Below, piece by piece: positions 12,385 through 26,690 of a stretch of DNA of 64,000 bases (position 1 is the stretch's first letter; each line of letters begins with the position of its first letter). The DNA is taken from assembly GCA_047495785.1 (NCBI GenBank), contig JBLDXI010000021.1, positions 1,240,001-1,304,000 on the forward strand, in the 5' to 3' direction. The stretch comes from Lepidodermella squamata (Eukaryota; Gastrotricha). Under the pieces are notes generated by a model. That model worked only from the letters and a program-made list of their open reading frames with translations. It was not told the origin of the DNA and ran no database searches. Position numbers and translations under genes: made by a program.

Positions 12385-12690
12385 CGGTGGCTCAGTTGGG
12401 TCGTTGATGAGCATCTGAGGGTATATCGCTCGGGACTCGGGACTGGGTTCAAGTCCTAGTAACGGAACCAGGATCGAGTCCCCTCGGCCCCGGGGTGGTT
12501 TTACCAATCCATCGCGTTACAAATTGGAAAGTTGAGAGGCTGGGAGTGCCAGCTAGCCTGCAACAGTCGTACTCCGTCACACGGAAATGTACATCTTATT
12601 CACTTACGATAAGACATTGGGTTAGAGTAAGTGGCAAGCCCTTCTAATCCTCAAAGTTCGATTTGAAAAATAAATTATTATCATTATTAT
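12385..12690 (+). mobile_element. tRNA-derived SINE
   Basis: The 5' part reads GGCGCGGTGGCTCAGTTGGG and carries an RNA polymerase III A box (TGGCTCAGTTGG). About 65 bp later comes GGTTCAAGTCC, a good B box. The spacing and order fit a tRNA head. A tRNA-unrelated body follows, ending in GAAAAATAAATTATTATCAT with an ATT-rich tail. A very similar 3' end recurs near 39540-39570, so the element probably belongs to a family with a shared tail. It is not a functional tRNA, because the head does not close into a cloverleaf with a proper anticodon arm by eye. Confidence 0.65.
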
Positions 12691-13988
12691 TACAAGATGA
12701 CTGAGTAGATTGTAGATTCGCACACAATTTTACCGCAAAATTTATCTATTCAATGTGAGGTAGGACCTGATTTCTTTGGCAAGCGGACAATTAAAATTAA
12801 TAAATGACTTCCTCCTTCAATATCCGTTTATAGAATATTGTACGTGATTTGGCGCTATTTCGCTGCGAAGCTTTCAGAGGTCTGCGCTTCTAAAATTCTA
12901 TCAGCTACCTAGTAGAAATGAGCTAACCCGACTCGCTCGACGTTGTCGTGCCTGGCGATGATGAATTCAGTGGCTGCAATCACTGCTTATATAAGGTTTT
13001 CAAGGTCCAATGGTTTAAGGTTCTCTGTTGCAGAACCATCATTGCTACGGCAAGCCAGGGCAGTAATAGAAAGCACGTTCGCCGTCGCCATCATTTCAGT
13101 TCATGGTGAGCCGGCAAGTGTCATTTATTTTTTTTATTTTAAATGAATCCATTCATTTTGTTTATTTTTATTTTTCATTTTATTTCATTTTATTTTTATT
13201 TTCGGCTTGCTATCAATCGTATAGATTAGTAGCATTTGTCGGCGTCTCAGTTTAGATAATTAGAATTTGTTTTTATCGGATCGGATCAAGGTCGGTAATC
13301 TATATGCTTTGAATTTAGAAAGTGAACCCAATGACAATTTCATACGGTAGCTTAATCCACAGATTCCAAAAATTAACGAATCGTCCATTGCAGCAGTTGA
13401 TGTATTCATCCTCGGTTCCTTCATTCAAGACTGTATTCATCTTCGGTTCTTTCGGTTCCTTCGAATCATACGGTCAGGAAAATTGTTTCTGTATGACGTA
13501 GAATCCAAGCTTGCTTTTCTCCTGTACCTGCTAAAAACTCGGAGGTGAGCAGCTAAGCAGAATCGAGGCGGTTGATTTATTGTCAGTTAGATACCTTATG
13601 CCCTGAATTGCGTTGTAATACCCGATGAGAACTGGTAATTTAAAATTTGAAGTGTTCTTTCATCCATATTTTCAGGGCGGGACAAATTCATGATTCACCT
13701 TTCATTTTTTATTGCCACTATTCATCTTACAAAAAACGGTCGCAAAGCCATTTGAATCATGAACTATTATATTAACGATACCTCGTCACCAATTATTTTT
13801 CATAATTCATGTTTCATGTGGCGATTTTGTGCAACTTCTATAGGGCTCTAGAGGGTTCTAGGCCAACTCATCCTGATGAACGTTTCATGGACTTAACTCA
13901 TGTACTTCGTGCGATTGAACCTGTGCGAGGGCTCCTGGAAACGGAGCGGGTAACACCTCAAACGATTTTTTAGAAGAAACAACCTAGC

Positions 13989-14240
13989 ATTAAATGGAAA
14001 TCAATTCCCAGCCGTCACAGTTTCAACTTTTACGTCACTAGCTTCTTGACATTACATTTTGAGATGAGTTAATTGCGATTGCCTGAAACGGATTTTGCTC
14101 ATCCCTTGTCATTGCCTTCACATTGGCTACTGCTCAAAATCCGTTTCAGGCGACTGCAATTAACACACCCCAGTATTTAATGGTGACTAGTGACGCAAAT
14201 TGAAGCTGCGACGGCGACAAAATTGATTGCCATGTTAATC
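13989..14240. mobile_element. palindromic MITE with arms of about 100 bp
   Basis: The left arm (about 13989-14097) and the right arm (about 14136-14240) are reverse complements with scattered mismatches. They share AATCAATT near the ends, GCCGTC, CAGTTTCAACTT against CAGCTTCAATTT, CGTCACTAG, and an inner block of TTAATTGC with CCTGAAACGGATTTTG. The loop is about 38 bp. The transcript or single strand would fold into one long hairpin. No ORF is present. It lies about 650 bp upstream of the glutamate decarboxylase start. Confidence 0.7.
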
Positions 14241-14881
14241 TTCCGGCGATCTGGAAACGAACAGCGACAGATCATCTAGGGAAATATATTACGAGTGGGT
14301 GTTAATTCCCCTTTCGTTCCGGTTCTTTGTTTTTTTATCATTTTCGCTTTTTCTTGAATGAAAATAACCTGTTTTGACTAAACATTTTGTTAACGAGAAA
14401 ATCTCGACATTAGCACTAGTTTCCTGTTTCCGATGACATCGCTAACCTTCAGGTTATAGAAGAAAAGCTTCAAGTCAATATATTTTGTCAATATTATCGC
14501 GCATTTCTCAACTAGTTAGCTGCTAGTCAGCTGAAAGTTTCATTGCACGTCACTAAATCTTAGGTAAAGCGGAATAAAAAGCCTTTTTGCCTGCTTGAGA
14601 AATTCAAACTTTGGCTTCAAAGAGACTATTAACAGCAGACTCTATGCTGATAGCGAAGAAATCTTCTCAAGCGGGATTTTACCCATAAAAAGCGGGTATA
14701 ATATCAGCCAGATTGCGTTGGTATTCACGCACGGGAGAAATGGAGGCCATTTACCACTCCATTATCGCTGATATTTTCTGAAAATCTTCGTGGAAAGGCG
14801 GATTTCAGGGATTTTGAAACCGTCACATATCGATTTTATTGCTTAAGTTTGCTTTTTCTGAACTAGAATCAGCGATTATAA

Positions 14882-17130
14882 ATGACGTCTACCGATAAAG
14901 CCTCCGTGCGATTATTATTTTGGCCAAGCAACTACCCGACGATTAGCAGAATAAAAACTGGCGATTTGCACTCACAGCATCTTGCTGCATCCGATAACGC
15001 GCGTTTGTCTGATATTCTCGCGCCACGCCAAGACAATAATATGGATATGGAGAAGATGAAAGACCTGGCTTCGTCGCCAGGTGCGGCTTTGAAAGACAAA
15101 GTTTTATCCCTTTTCGATCGAGTTCGAAACGGCGAACAAGAGGATGATAGCGCCGGCATTTCGAAACAAAATTCCTTGAAAATTCTTGCGGCTAACGAAC
15201 AACTCCGCGGAACTTTTGCGAAGGGTGAGTCATATAAAACCTTATGGTCATTCTTTTACGTCGTATTTAATTCAAGATGTTGTATCGACTGAGCTTGACG
15301 CCAAGCTTTCAAAGGAGCTGTTAGAGGCCACGATGGTCCTATGTCACAGCTATTTGTGCACTGAGTACGATCGTAGCGAGAAGGTGATCAATTTCCGCCA
15401 CCCATCCATCCTGAGACAGGACATAGGCGATCTGTTGAAGATGGATGAGCCAAATCCTGTTGACGTAGCCCAGTTGCTACGGGAAATTGACGTCGTCTTA
15501 CGAAATTGCGTCCGAACCGGCCACCCGCGATTCTTCAATCAAATATCTAACGGAATCGATCTGGTTTCCCTGATTGGCGAATGGATTACAGCTACAGTGA
15601 ATACGAATATGTAAGCCTTGCACTATAATTATAAGCCTAACAGCTGACTTTTAACATTTTTCGAAAGGTTCACCTATGAAATCAGCCCTGTTTTCGTTCT
15701 TATGGAGGATGCAATGATTCGGACGATGCAGCAAATAGTAGGTTTTAATCCGGAAACCAGTGATGGAATTCTGGCACCAGGCGGTACCATTTCAAACCTC
15801 TACGCTGTTCTGGCTGCTAGACTGCGCGCTTGCCCGGAATTGCGACTCAAAGGTCTCAACGCTGGTCGTCCCTTGGTTTTATTCACATCCACCCACGTAA
15901 GCATAGAAACTCCTTAATTTCGATGAAATTGATAAATCAATTATTTAGAGCCACTACTCCGTCCATCGATCCGGCGTCATTGCAGGCTTGGGATTGGAGA
16001 ATGTAGTCGAGATCGGAACTGACAATCGCGGCAAGATGAACATCGCCGAATTGGAAGAGGCTATAAATCGCGCAAAGGAACAAGGCAAAATGCCATTTTT
16101 AGTTGTTGCTACCGCTGGTACTACTGTCCTTGGCGCCTTTGATCCTATCAGGAAAATAGCTGCAATCGCCAAGGCTAACAATATGTGGCTTCACGTTGAT
16201 GTAATTTTCCCGACTTTAACAAATTATTGGGTCTATTTATCGATTTTTGTAGGCAGCATGGGGAGGTGGAGCTTTGATCAGCGATAAGCACAAGTACCTT
16301 CTCGACGGAGTTGAATTGTAAGTAAAATTTCAATATTTTTTTCGCTCTAATTTGATTTCCAATTAATGCTCACAGGGCCGATTCAGTCACCTGGAATCCC
16401 CACAAAATGATGGGTGTTACCCTTCAATGTTCGGTTTTTCTGACAAGGGACAAGGTTAGGAATTTTCACTTTTTATCCTTACAATTTCTTATGTAAGTTC
16501 AATTTTTTAGACTGTTCTTTGCGAGATGAATGCCATGTCGGCGGAGTATCTGTTCCAACAAGACAAGCACTACGACGTCTCGTATGACACCGGTGACAAA
16601 TCGCTGCAGTGCGGGCGCCACAATGACATCTTCAAGTTTTGGCTAACATGGCGATCGAAAGGCCGCCAAGGATTCGCGGAAAAAATCGATGGCTTATTTG
16701 AGCTTGCCGCGTGAGTTTAAACATGACGCGTTTTTTTATTGATTATATTTTAATTAATTTTGCCTTCAGTTTTGCGCAAAGTGAGATTAAACGTCGCGAG
16801 ACCCATTTCCGTCTTTACCTGCCAGAAATCGAATGTCTGAACATTTGTTTCTGGTACATTCCTAAATGCTTATTGAAAGCTACCGGTTCAGTTCAGCCAC
16901 TTCCTTATCCCGATGATCCGGCTCTGCTCGATCGAGTCGCGCCTTTTATCAAGGCTAAAATGATGGAACGCGGTTACACTATGGTTGGATATCAGCCCTT
17001 GGATGAGAAGCCGAACTTCTTCCGCCTAATTATTTCCAGCAGCGCTGTAACCAAAGAGGACATTTTATTTTTGATCAACGAAATCGAAGAAATTGGAAGC
17101 AAGATCACCCTTAACGATCTTCAAGGCTAA
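14882..17130 (+). CDS. GAD1: glutamate decarboxylase (GABA synthesis)
   Basis: Eight exons (14882-15224, 15277-15610, 15668-15896, 15949-16200, 16253-16317, 16376-16454, 16511-16710, 16770-17130) give 620 residues. This PLP enzyme converts glutamate to GABA. The PLP-binding lysine lies in NPHK (about residue 418, at 16393-16404). HVDAAWGGG precedes it. The substrate-site signature [17 protein letters not shown] is strongly GAD-like rather than cysteine-sulfinate decarboxylase-like, and the C-terminus ends in a GAD-type helix. The N-terminal 90 or so residues are variable. An AATAAA at about 17357 may be the polyadenylation signal. The gene marks GABAergic neurons in animals; the C. elegans counterpart would be unc-25. 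Confidence 0.93.
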
Positions 17131-17848
17131 ACATTTTGCTTGATGCGAGCATAATATTTGACAAGAATTCTAAACCCGTGTTTTAAGCCAAATTTTTCCA
17201 TTATTTAATTTGGTGTCGCATGTTATACCGGTGTCCCTTAATTTTACGGGTTTCACATTATCTCGGATACCTCTCGGCCATAACAATTTGTAGTTTTTCT
17301 ATAACGTGCCACCTGTCCCAAGTATTTGCTTCTACTCACCAATTTATTGTGTTATTCCAATAAAAGTAAAAGTTCCAGTTTGTGAGCGCGGCTCATCGTT
17401 ATTGATGAGTCATTAAATTTTGTTGGCAAAACTCGGCCGAGCGTTTAGAGCGTTTCCTAAACCAGGTTATATACCTTCATTTATGTTATTTTAGGGAAAG
17501 TAGCTAGGTAAATTGAGTCGCTGCGGGCAAGATGTGCGACGGCAATAAAAATAATATTTTTTCGCATCGCAGGTGTGCGATACCCAGCAGCAGCAGCTGG
17601 CAACAATGCGCGCAAAAATTGTATGGCAAATAAAAACGCGTTTCGAGCGTCTTTTTATTTTATACGCAAAACAGGCCTGTTTCGCCGCGGTCGAACAATG
17701 CGTCGTTTATTGTTGTTTTTACCTCTGAAAAATAACAGGCTGAAGCGGTTAAACAATGCCGCGGTTGTGTCATTCATCTGATGTGATGAACAGCCCGGCT
17801 AATAAAACGCTCCCTATTAACAGTTGAAACGTTTGATCATTTCGCGCA
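17131..17848. other. intergenic spacer
   Basis: This holds the 3' flank of glutamate decarboxylase (AATAAA near 17357) and the upstream region of the first astacin-like gene. No ORF or repeat that I can support. Confidence 0.5.
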
Positions 17849-20358
17849 ATGAAACAAAAACACTACACTATTACTGTCATAGCTGCGCTGATTTCAGTTT
17901 TCATCCGTCAAATCGATGCGGCATTTTACAAATCGGGAGCCGCTGCTGATTGGTTAGCAGTTGGCAACAGCATTCCGTACTACGTTGATCCTAGTTAGTT
18001 CATGGATACATAAAGTGCCACCTTAAATATATCGTGGATTTTTTTAGATCTTAGTTCAGATGTTCAAGTCAATGTCGACACGACTCTGATCTACGTTTCA
18101 GGCCTAGTTCCTCGCCTCAATTTCGCGAAAACCTTAGTTGCAGCTAATGCTGTCATATCCTTCCAACTGGATAATACTCGAGCTGTGTAAGACTTACCAT
18201 GTTTTCAATTTCGCTTTTAAATTTGAAGTCTAACAGTTGCGAAGATGAGAATGTTCAAATCGGTAAAGTTTCCGGAGGGGTGACAAGAATTTATATTACC
18301 GAGACGAACTTGGCCGCGTGCGGTACAAAAGGCTGGATAATGCACTTACTACTTCATGCCCTTGGTTTTTACCACGAACACCAGCGACCGGATCGGGACA
18401 ACTACATTTACATCAATTACGCCAATAGCAAGGCAACTTCAGCGATGAAATCAGCCTTACTCGATGTTATCAGATCGACTTCAACCGTTGTTAGAGGAGC
18501 CTACGATCTAGCGTCGGTTACGCATTACGATTCGATAGCCACTGCCTATACTCTTAAGGTAGAAATCTTGCCTCAAATTTCATATTTTAAAAAGCAAACT
18601 TCGAATAGACGACTATAGTAGCTGTACCTCCCGAGCTGTATTCTCAGTTATCGTTTGGCCACGCTGTTAGTATTTACTACTCGAGCGATTCGGTACTTTC
18701 GATTGGAGATTTGGAAACTCTGAGGTTCCTATTTCCATCCACAATTGCGCCTCCCGTCTGTAAGACCGGAAATTCTTCTTTACCTTCACATTTTAAATTT
18801 TAAATTTTAATAGCCGGTGCCCAAGTTTGTCAAAACGGCGGTATTTGGTTGGACTGGTGTATTTGCAAGCCTGGCTTCACTGGGAGATATTGCCAAGACA
18901 GTAAGACATTTGAAAGGAATAATATCATAAAGATCAAGGATTCAATCAATTTTTCAGTATATTGCCCAAATAAATGTCAAAACGGTGGAACTTGCCAAAT
19001 TTCATCGGCTAATGGCTTGCCCAAGTGCTTATGTCAGACTGGTTTTAGCGGGAATTTCTGCGAAATTCGCGGCTCGAATAACACATGCAACTGCCCGTGG
19101 TGGAGTTTATGCGACACCACCTTATCTACCTGCATTTGCGATCCTTTCCCATATTACGGGCCAACATGCGCGAATCGAATTTCAGGCATAATTCCTTCAA
19201 CTAAAGCGCTTCCATCGCCAAGCACTTACCCAACGAGTTCATCTACTACGACGGTAACAAGTACCAGAGTTTCGACTACGAACGCCCCGGCGACCTGCGA
19301 CGGATCTTTAGTCGCTCGGCCGAGACCAATGACTACAACCAGCAGTTACATTTACCTTCGAATCGGGCTTAGTGACGTCACATTCCTGGCTGATTACGCT
19401 GATTTAGGCAGTTTTAATACCGTCGCCTTACAAGCCTTTCTTACCGAGACTTTACTCTATGATTTTCAAAGACACTCCAGCGCCTCTTTTCTATCGATTT
19501 TGCTGACCAATATTCTACCTGGGCCGTCGAGTTGTACTGTTGTTGATTTTCTCGCAAAATTCGGCCAGCCTTTGGGGCAGAATCAGGTGGCGAATATTGT
19601 TCAGGCAATATTTTTGAAGGAAAGGCTCAACGGCACGGCGACGAATAGAACGTGTAGGATCGGTTCGGTTTTCTACATCGATTCCGGTAATCGAGTGTTG
19701 AACGCAGCCTCGCCGTGCGCTGTCTACGAGGCTGAAAGGGTGTGTAAAAATGGCGGCAGTTGTTCGATTTCCGGCTCGGTGCCCGTTTGCAATTGCCCGA
19801 ATGGGAACTTCACAGGAGCTTATTGCGAGATTGCGATTCTTTCAGCCATCGACAACTCCTGGCCTACGCTTCAGATTATTTTAGTCACATTTGGCGCGAC
19901 TATCGTCTTGCTACTTTTCATCCTGCTCGTTGCGCTGATGAGGCAATATGTTGGGACAAATCCAGCTTGGTAAATATTAGTTAACCATGGGATAGACTGA
20001 AACATTGAAAAATCTTTTAATAGGTTGGCTCCAGTTGATCGAGATGCATTCGCTTTCGGCCATAGATGGTACGAAAATCGCCGATTGCCCGTGGAAGCTC
20101 ATCCTACTACCAATTATCTGGTCCCAGTTTTGACGCCTGCCGTAAGTATTTTGTAATATCATTGGAACAACAGAATTTTATTAATTTAATTTGAAAAAGA
20201 ATAAACAAATTCAGCCGTCAAACGTGAAGTTCAACAATCAACAAATGACGTCGAAAAAGGCCATCGTGCCAGCTCCGATCTTGCGCAACAAACCCGGCCA
20301 TCAACGCCCTGGTCAGATGACAAATGGAACGTTGAATAAATATATGCATAAATACTGA
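17849..20358 (+). CDS. membrane-anchored pseudo-astacin 1 (astacin fold, EGF, SEA-like, EGF, TM)
   Basis: Eight exons (17849-17993, 18048-18186, 18237-18558, 18609-18759, 18814-18900, 18958-19969, 20024-20141, 20215-20358) give 705 residues. A signal peptide (residues 1-24) is followed by an astacin-like domain of about 200 residues. Its zinc motif reads [19 protein letters not shown] (131-149): all three zinc histidines are kept, but leucine 132 replaces the catalytic glutamate. The Met-turn SIMHY reads SVTHY. Then come EGF-like modules (CQNGGIWLDWCICKPGFTGRYC and CQNGGTCQIS...C), a Cys-rich NNTCNCPWWSLCD module, and a Thr-rich linker. A SEA-like module begins at about 410 (IYLRIGLSDVTFLADYADLG). 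Another EGF precedes a TM helix (about 582-608) and a tail of roughly 97 residues. Predicted to be a catalytically dead cell-surface receptor or scaffold. Confidence 0.85.
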
Positions 20359-20569
20359 AAATCATCAAAAATAATTGTCATTTTTTGTAAAGCCTACAAG
20401 TATTACCTATAATAATAAAAATTGAATAATACATAACTAATAACTAATAATAGCAACCCAGGTCCCCTTTCCACACAAGTCTCGGGTCAACGGCCATGTC
20501 CTCATGATCACAAGACCTAGTCACCACCACATCCATTTACCCAAGGTCAATAGGTATGTCGCAGAGGCC

Positions 20570-20650
20570 AGTGCATGAACAGCGTCATGTTCCATTTATT
20601 CCTTTTAACTTCAGGCCGAAAGACGCAGAATTTTGAACCCATTCTTAGTC
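20570..20650. repeat. duplicated upstream segment, copy A (of copy B at about 23715-23785)
   Basis: The text from about GCATGAACAGCGTCATGTTC through CCTTTTAACTTCAGGCCGAA recurs with few changes near 23715-23785 (GCACGAACGACAGCGTCGTC ... GCTTTTAACTTCGGGCCGAG). Each copy lies about 150-250 bp upstream of an astacin-like start codon. Copies 2 and 3 of the gene were therefore duplicated together with their upstream DNA. The shared block may be a promoter element. Confidence 0.65.
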
Positions 20651-20790
20651 CACAAGCATAACCTATAAACTAATGTTTTTTCGGGATTTATCGTTGCCGG
20701 TTTAAGGAGGGTTTGTCCTCGTTCCGATTTTATCAAAATCACCACCCAGAAAGAAAATCTTCTTGAAAATTCTGTATAAAATCTAGGAAT

Positions 20791-23375
20791 ATGAATTCAC
20801 TAATTTTTAAGATTTTATTGATCGGCGCTTTGCTGACTGGTTAGAATTACCCTAGAAGTTTTCTCTATACCTAACAGTTTTTGTTATAGGGTTTGAGGCG
20901 GCACTTCAAAAAATCGGAACCGCTTGGGGTCCAGTCATTAGATATAACGTCGACCCGTGTAAAAATTTAGGATTTAGGAAAAAGTGTGAACTCCTTGCTC
21001 AATTTATTTGACAGATTTATCGTCTACAACGGAATCGACTATCAATACGGCTTTGACTCATATTACTTCGTTCGTTCCGGGAATTATCTTCGTCCGCGGA
21101 AATATCGCGCCCTATCTCAACTTTGTCAGAGGAACAGCCACAGCGACCACTGTATTGTACGCATTTAAACTCTATCATTAACAGCTAACCAATTGGCTTG
21201 ACAGTTGCGAGGATGAAAATGTCAAAATCGGCCCGACTGCTACCGTATTTGCCTGAAAATAAGCCCGGCTTATATTCGAGTACTATTTCAAAATTAAGGC
21301 GTTTTCAGCAAAATAAATTTAGAAGCCCGGGCTTCTAATATGGCCCCGGGCTTATAGCTAAGTACTTTGCATTTTTTGGCAGTAATAAGTCTGAAAATGA
21401 ACTTAATTCAATTCAAAAATCTTTATTTGTCATTTAAACCCAGCCCGTCGCTAGCAGGATATAATCACATTGGAAAACATCAAATGATATCAGGTGGCAT
21501 GTAAAACGGTGTGTAAAACGGTAACACATCCACCTGAGTCTTCGAACTTGTGAGAGCATGAGGCTCGGTAAGAAGACAGGGAGCGGCGTGCTTGATGTGA
21601 AAATCGTCCCATTATAATACATTTATATGAATTTCTGTGAAATTTATTGAAAATAAGTTCAAAATGATAATATTTATTGCATTAATTTGAATATATCGCC
21701 TCAGATTTTGATTTCGATTTTGGTACCGAAATTAAGGCCCACCCCGATATAGAAGCCCATGGGCTTGTGTTTGAGACCGGGCTTATTTTCAGGCAAATAC
21801 GGTACTGTCGGTACGGACATCGTAATCTACGAAGGTCTCACCACCTCGAACGGCATTAATCTGAAATGCAACTCGAAAGGCTGGATTCTCCATCTTGTAA
21901 CATTCATTGCATTCATTGCACAAATTCAATGAAAATGCGTTCTATCTCTCTGAAATTCCCATTATAGATCATGCATGCGCTTGGTTTTTACCACGAGCAC
22001 CAGCGTCAAGATCGTGATAGATACGTCTATGTAAACACTGGCAATTCTTTACTTTCAGAGGCAGCAACAAGTATGACAAAAGCTAAGATTTCGATGATTT
22101 TATTATTTATCTCCCATGTGTTAATAGCCGCTTTATTTTCACCGCAATCTGGCAAGAAATCTGGGAAATACGATTGGCAATCGATCACTTATTTCCATTA
22201 CAACGCCGGCGGGAAGGTCTCCGGTATCAAGCTGGTACGAACACCAGTTGTTTCTGCACCTTTAATATAACCCTTTGTAAAGATGACAACAGTTGCCGCT
22301 GTTCCACCAGAATATATCTCTTTGAAATCGTACGGCCACGCCACGAATCCAGACTACACCGATCATTCATCGCTATCGCGAGGGGACATTACAGCTCTAC
22401 AGGCGCTATTTCCGAGCGTCTCCGTACCAGCGCCAGGTAAATAATTTTTCGGTATTATCGGTTTCGGTACGTTGGTGAACAGTCGACCGCAAAAATTTTC
22501 GAATTCGCCTCATGAAATCGATCGATTAAGTTCGATGACTGGATAAAGGATAGGAAATGGCGTGATTCATCTACACGGCTCAGTTGGAATATAATCTAAA
22601 CGTCTTTTAGCTCCTCAGGTTTGTGCCAATGGTGGCACGTGGTATGGAAATTGGTGCTTATGCAAACAAGGTTATGCTGGTCGACTTTGCCAGGAAAGTA
22701 AGACTTTTCGATATTTTATTGCACGACAAATCAATCACCTATACTAAATTTTGCAGCTTACTGTATACAAGACTGTCAAAATAATGGATATTGCGCGATC
22801 AATTGCACATCAGGTCTTATGGGTTGTGTTTGCCCGCCCGGTTATTCTGGGTCAGCTTGTGAAATTGAGTCTATGAATGATTCCTGCCCAGGAGCTTGTC
22901 CGTGGTGGAGTGTTTGTGACGAGGATCTATCGACTTGCAACTGCGATCCCTATCCTTACCAGGGACCCACCTGCGCCGATCGTGAGTCCAATTGAAATTC
23001 CAATTGAAATTCAGAGTAATGAATGCATTATTACGATAGCCCTTTACGCTGTTCCTTCCACTTCGACTACGACATCGGCAACAACTTCGACCGCTCAAGC
23101 AAAAATGGCAAAAGACAGCCCGCAGCCTCCTTGGAAATTAACGTGGTTTCCACAGAATAAAAAAGATTCATAAAAATATTATACTAAAAATTAAAAAATT
23201 AAAATTAAAAAAAAAAGATTTGTAAAATCAAATGAATACAAAGATTCTCAATTACTAACCAACCCAATTTTTTTAGGATTATTATGCGTTGCATTGCATT
23301 AAACGGTAAAACTACCATTCCTGTCCTGAGTTCGCAGAATAAACCCGGTCAAACGCCTTGGTCGGAGTCAACAAA
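20791..23375 (+). pseudogene. pseudo-astacin 2, broken copy (MITE in exon, SEA-like/TM exon lost)
   Basis: The start (MNSLIFKILLIGALLTG) and the next exons mirror copy 3 exon by exon and are in frame up to 21240. There a 560-bp MITE sits in the exon that in copy 3 continues ATC GGC CCG ACT GCA ACT GTC. After the element the frame resumes, with HL (21891-21896) and [17 protein letters not shown] (from 21968); glutamate is again replaced by leucine, and the Met-turn reads SITYF. The EGF modules follow. Where copies 1 and 3 have the SEA-like/EGF/TM exon, this copy runs from its Thr-rich linker into a short unrelated tail with a stop at 23173. A remnant resembling copy 1's last exon (NKPGQTPW-type) survives at about 23300-23375. 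Splicing the MITE at its own GTATTT and TTTTCAG sites would shift the frame. Probably a pseudogene, or at best a secreted fragment. Confidence 0.75.
21243..21802. mobile_element. TA-flanked MITE inserted in a coding exon
   Basis: The left end CCGTATTTGCCTGAAAATAA (21243-21262) is the exact reverse complement of the right end at 21783-21802, and the match extends to about 26 bp. TA dinucleotides at 21241-21242 and 21803-21804 are the target-site duplication, as in Tc1/mariner-type elements. The interior also has inverted GAAGCCC-GGGCTT blocks and no transposase ORF. The intact paralogue at 24399-24528 gives the empty site. Confidence 0.88.
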
Positions 23376-23699
23376 TTAAAAGCTAAAAACAGAACGGCCA
23401 AAATGGAAAAATCATCAAAAATAATTGTCACTTTATGGTCACAAGAAAAAACTATATCAATACCTGTATTATCATCTGCGAAAAATAAACAACGTGGAAA
23501 AGAAATTACTGTATTTAACACTGGTTCTTAATTACCTGTGTAATCATAAAGGAAACGTTGTGTGTATGTGTTTCGGATTTTGTTTTTGTTTCGCCGTGAA
23601 ATTTCTTTTCTGCAGCTCAGAAAATACTCGCATTGTCTGCGGCGGCGCATAGCTGTATAGTAAAGCGTCTAATCGTTTGGCGTTGCGTCAATATACCGT

Positions 23700-23800
23700 A
23701 TGTCGCACAGGTCAGGTGCACGAACGACAGCGTCGTCTTGTTCTGTTTATTCGCTTTTAACTTCGGGCCGAGAGACGCAGCATGAAAAGAGGACGACGAC
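23700..23800. repeat. duplicated upstream segment, copy B
   Basis: Partner of the block at about 20570-20650, here about 200 bp upstream of pseudo-astacin 3. A second shared piece, AAAATCATCAAAAATAATTG, occurs after copy 1 (about 20358) and after the copy 2 remnant (about 23410). So the 3' flanks were duplicated as well. Confidence 0.6.
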
Positions 23801-23983
23801 GACGACATTGAGCTTAAACACATCTCTCAGGCTGCAACGGAATGCACTATAATTTTGTTACAATTATAATACCCTAAGGTTTCACCTATGACAGTCGCTA
23901 TAAGACTCACCTTTTGCGTCGAAATATCAAAAGAAAATCTCCTTTGAATATAACCTGATTATTGTGTACCAAATTTAGGAAAA

Positions 23984-26690
<2,707 letters not shown>

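Larger units (their letters stand above)
11003..14881. other. gene-free intergenic region with transposon remains
   Basis: About 3.9 kb separate Lunapark (minus) and glutamate decarboxylase (plus), so both promoters should lie here. I see no gene. It contains a tRNA-derived SINE at about 12385-12690, AT-rich simple sequence near 13125-13205, two copies of a TGTATTCATC-CTCGGTTC type motif near 13400-13460, and a palindromic MITE at 13989-14240. Confidence 0.6.

Noticed and set aside
12385-12480. Functional tRNA gene
   Set aside because: A and B boxes are present, but the spacing and lack of a closing acceptor stem fit a SINE head, not a tRNA.
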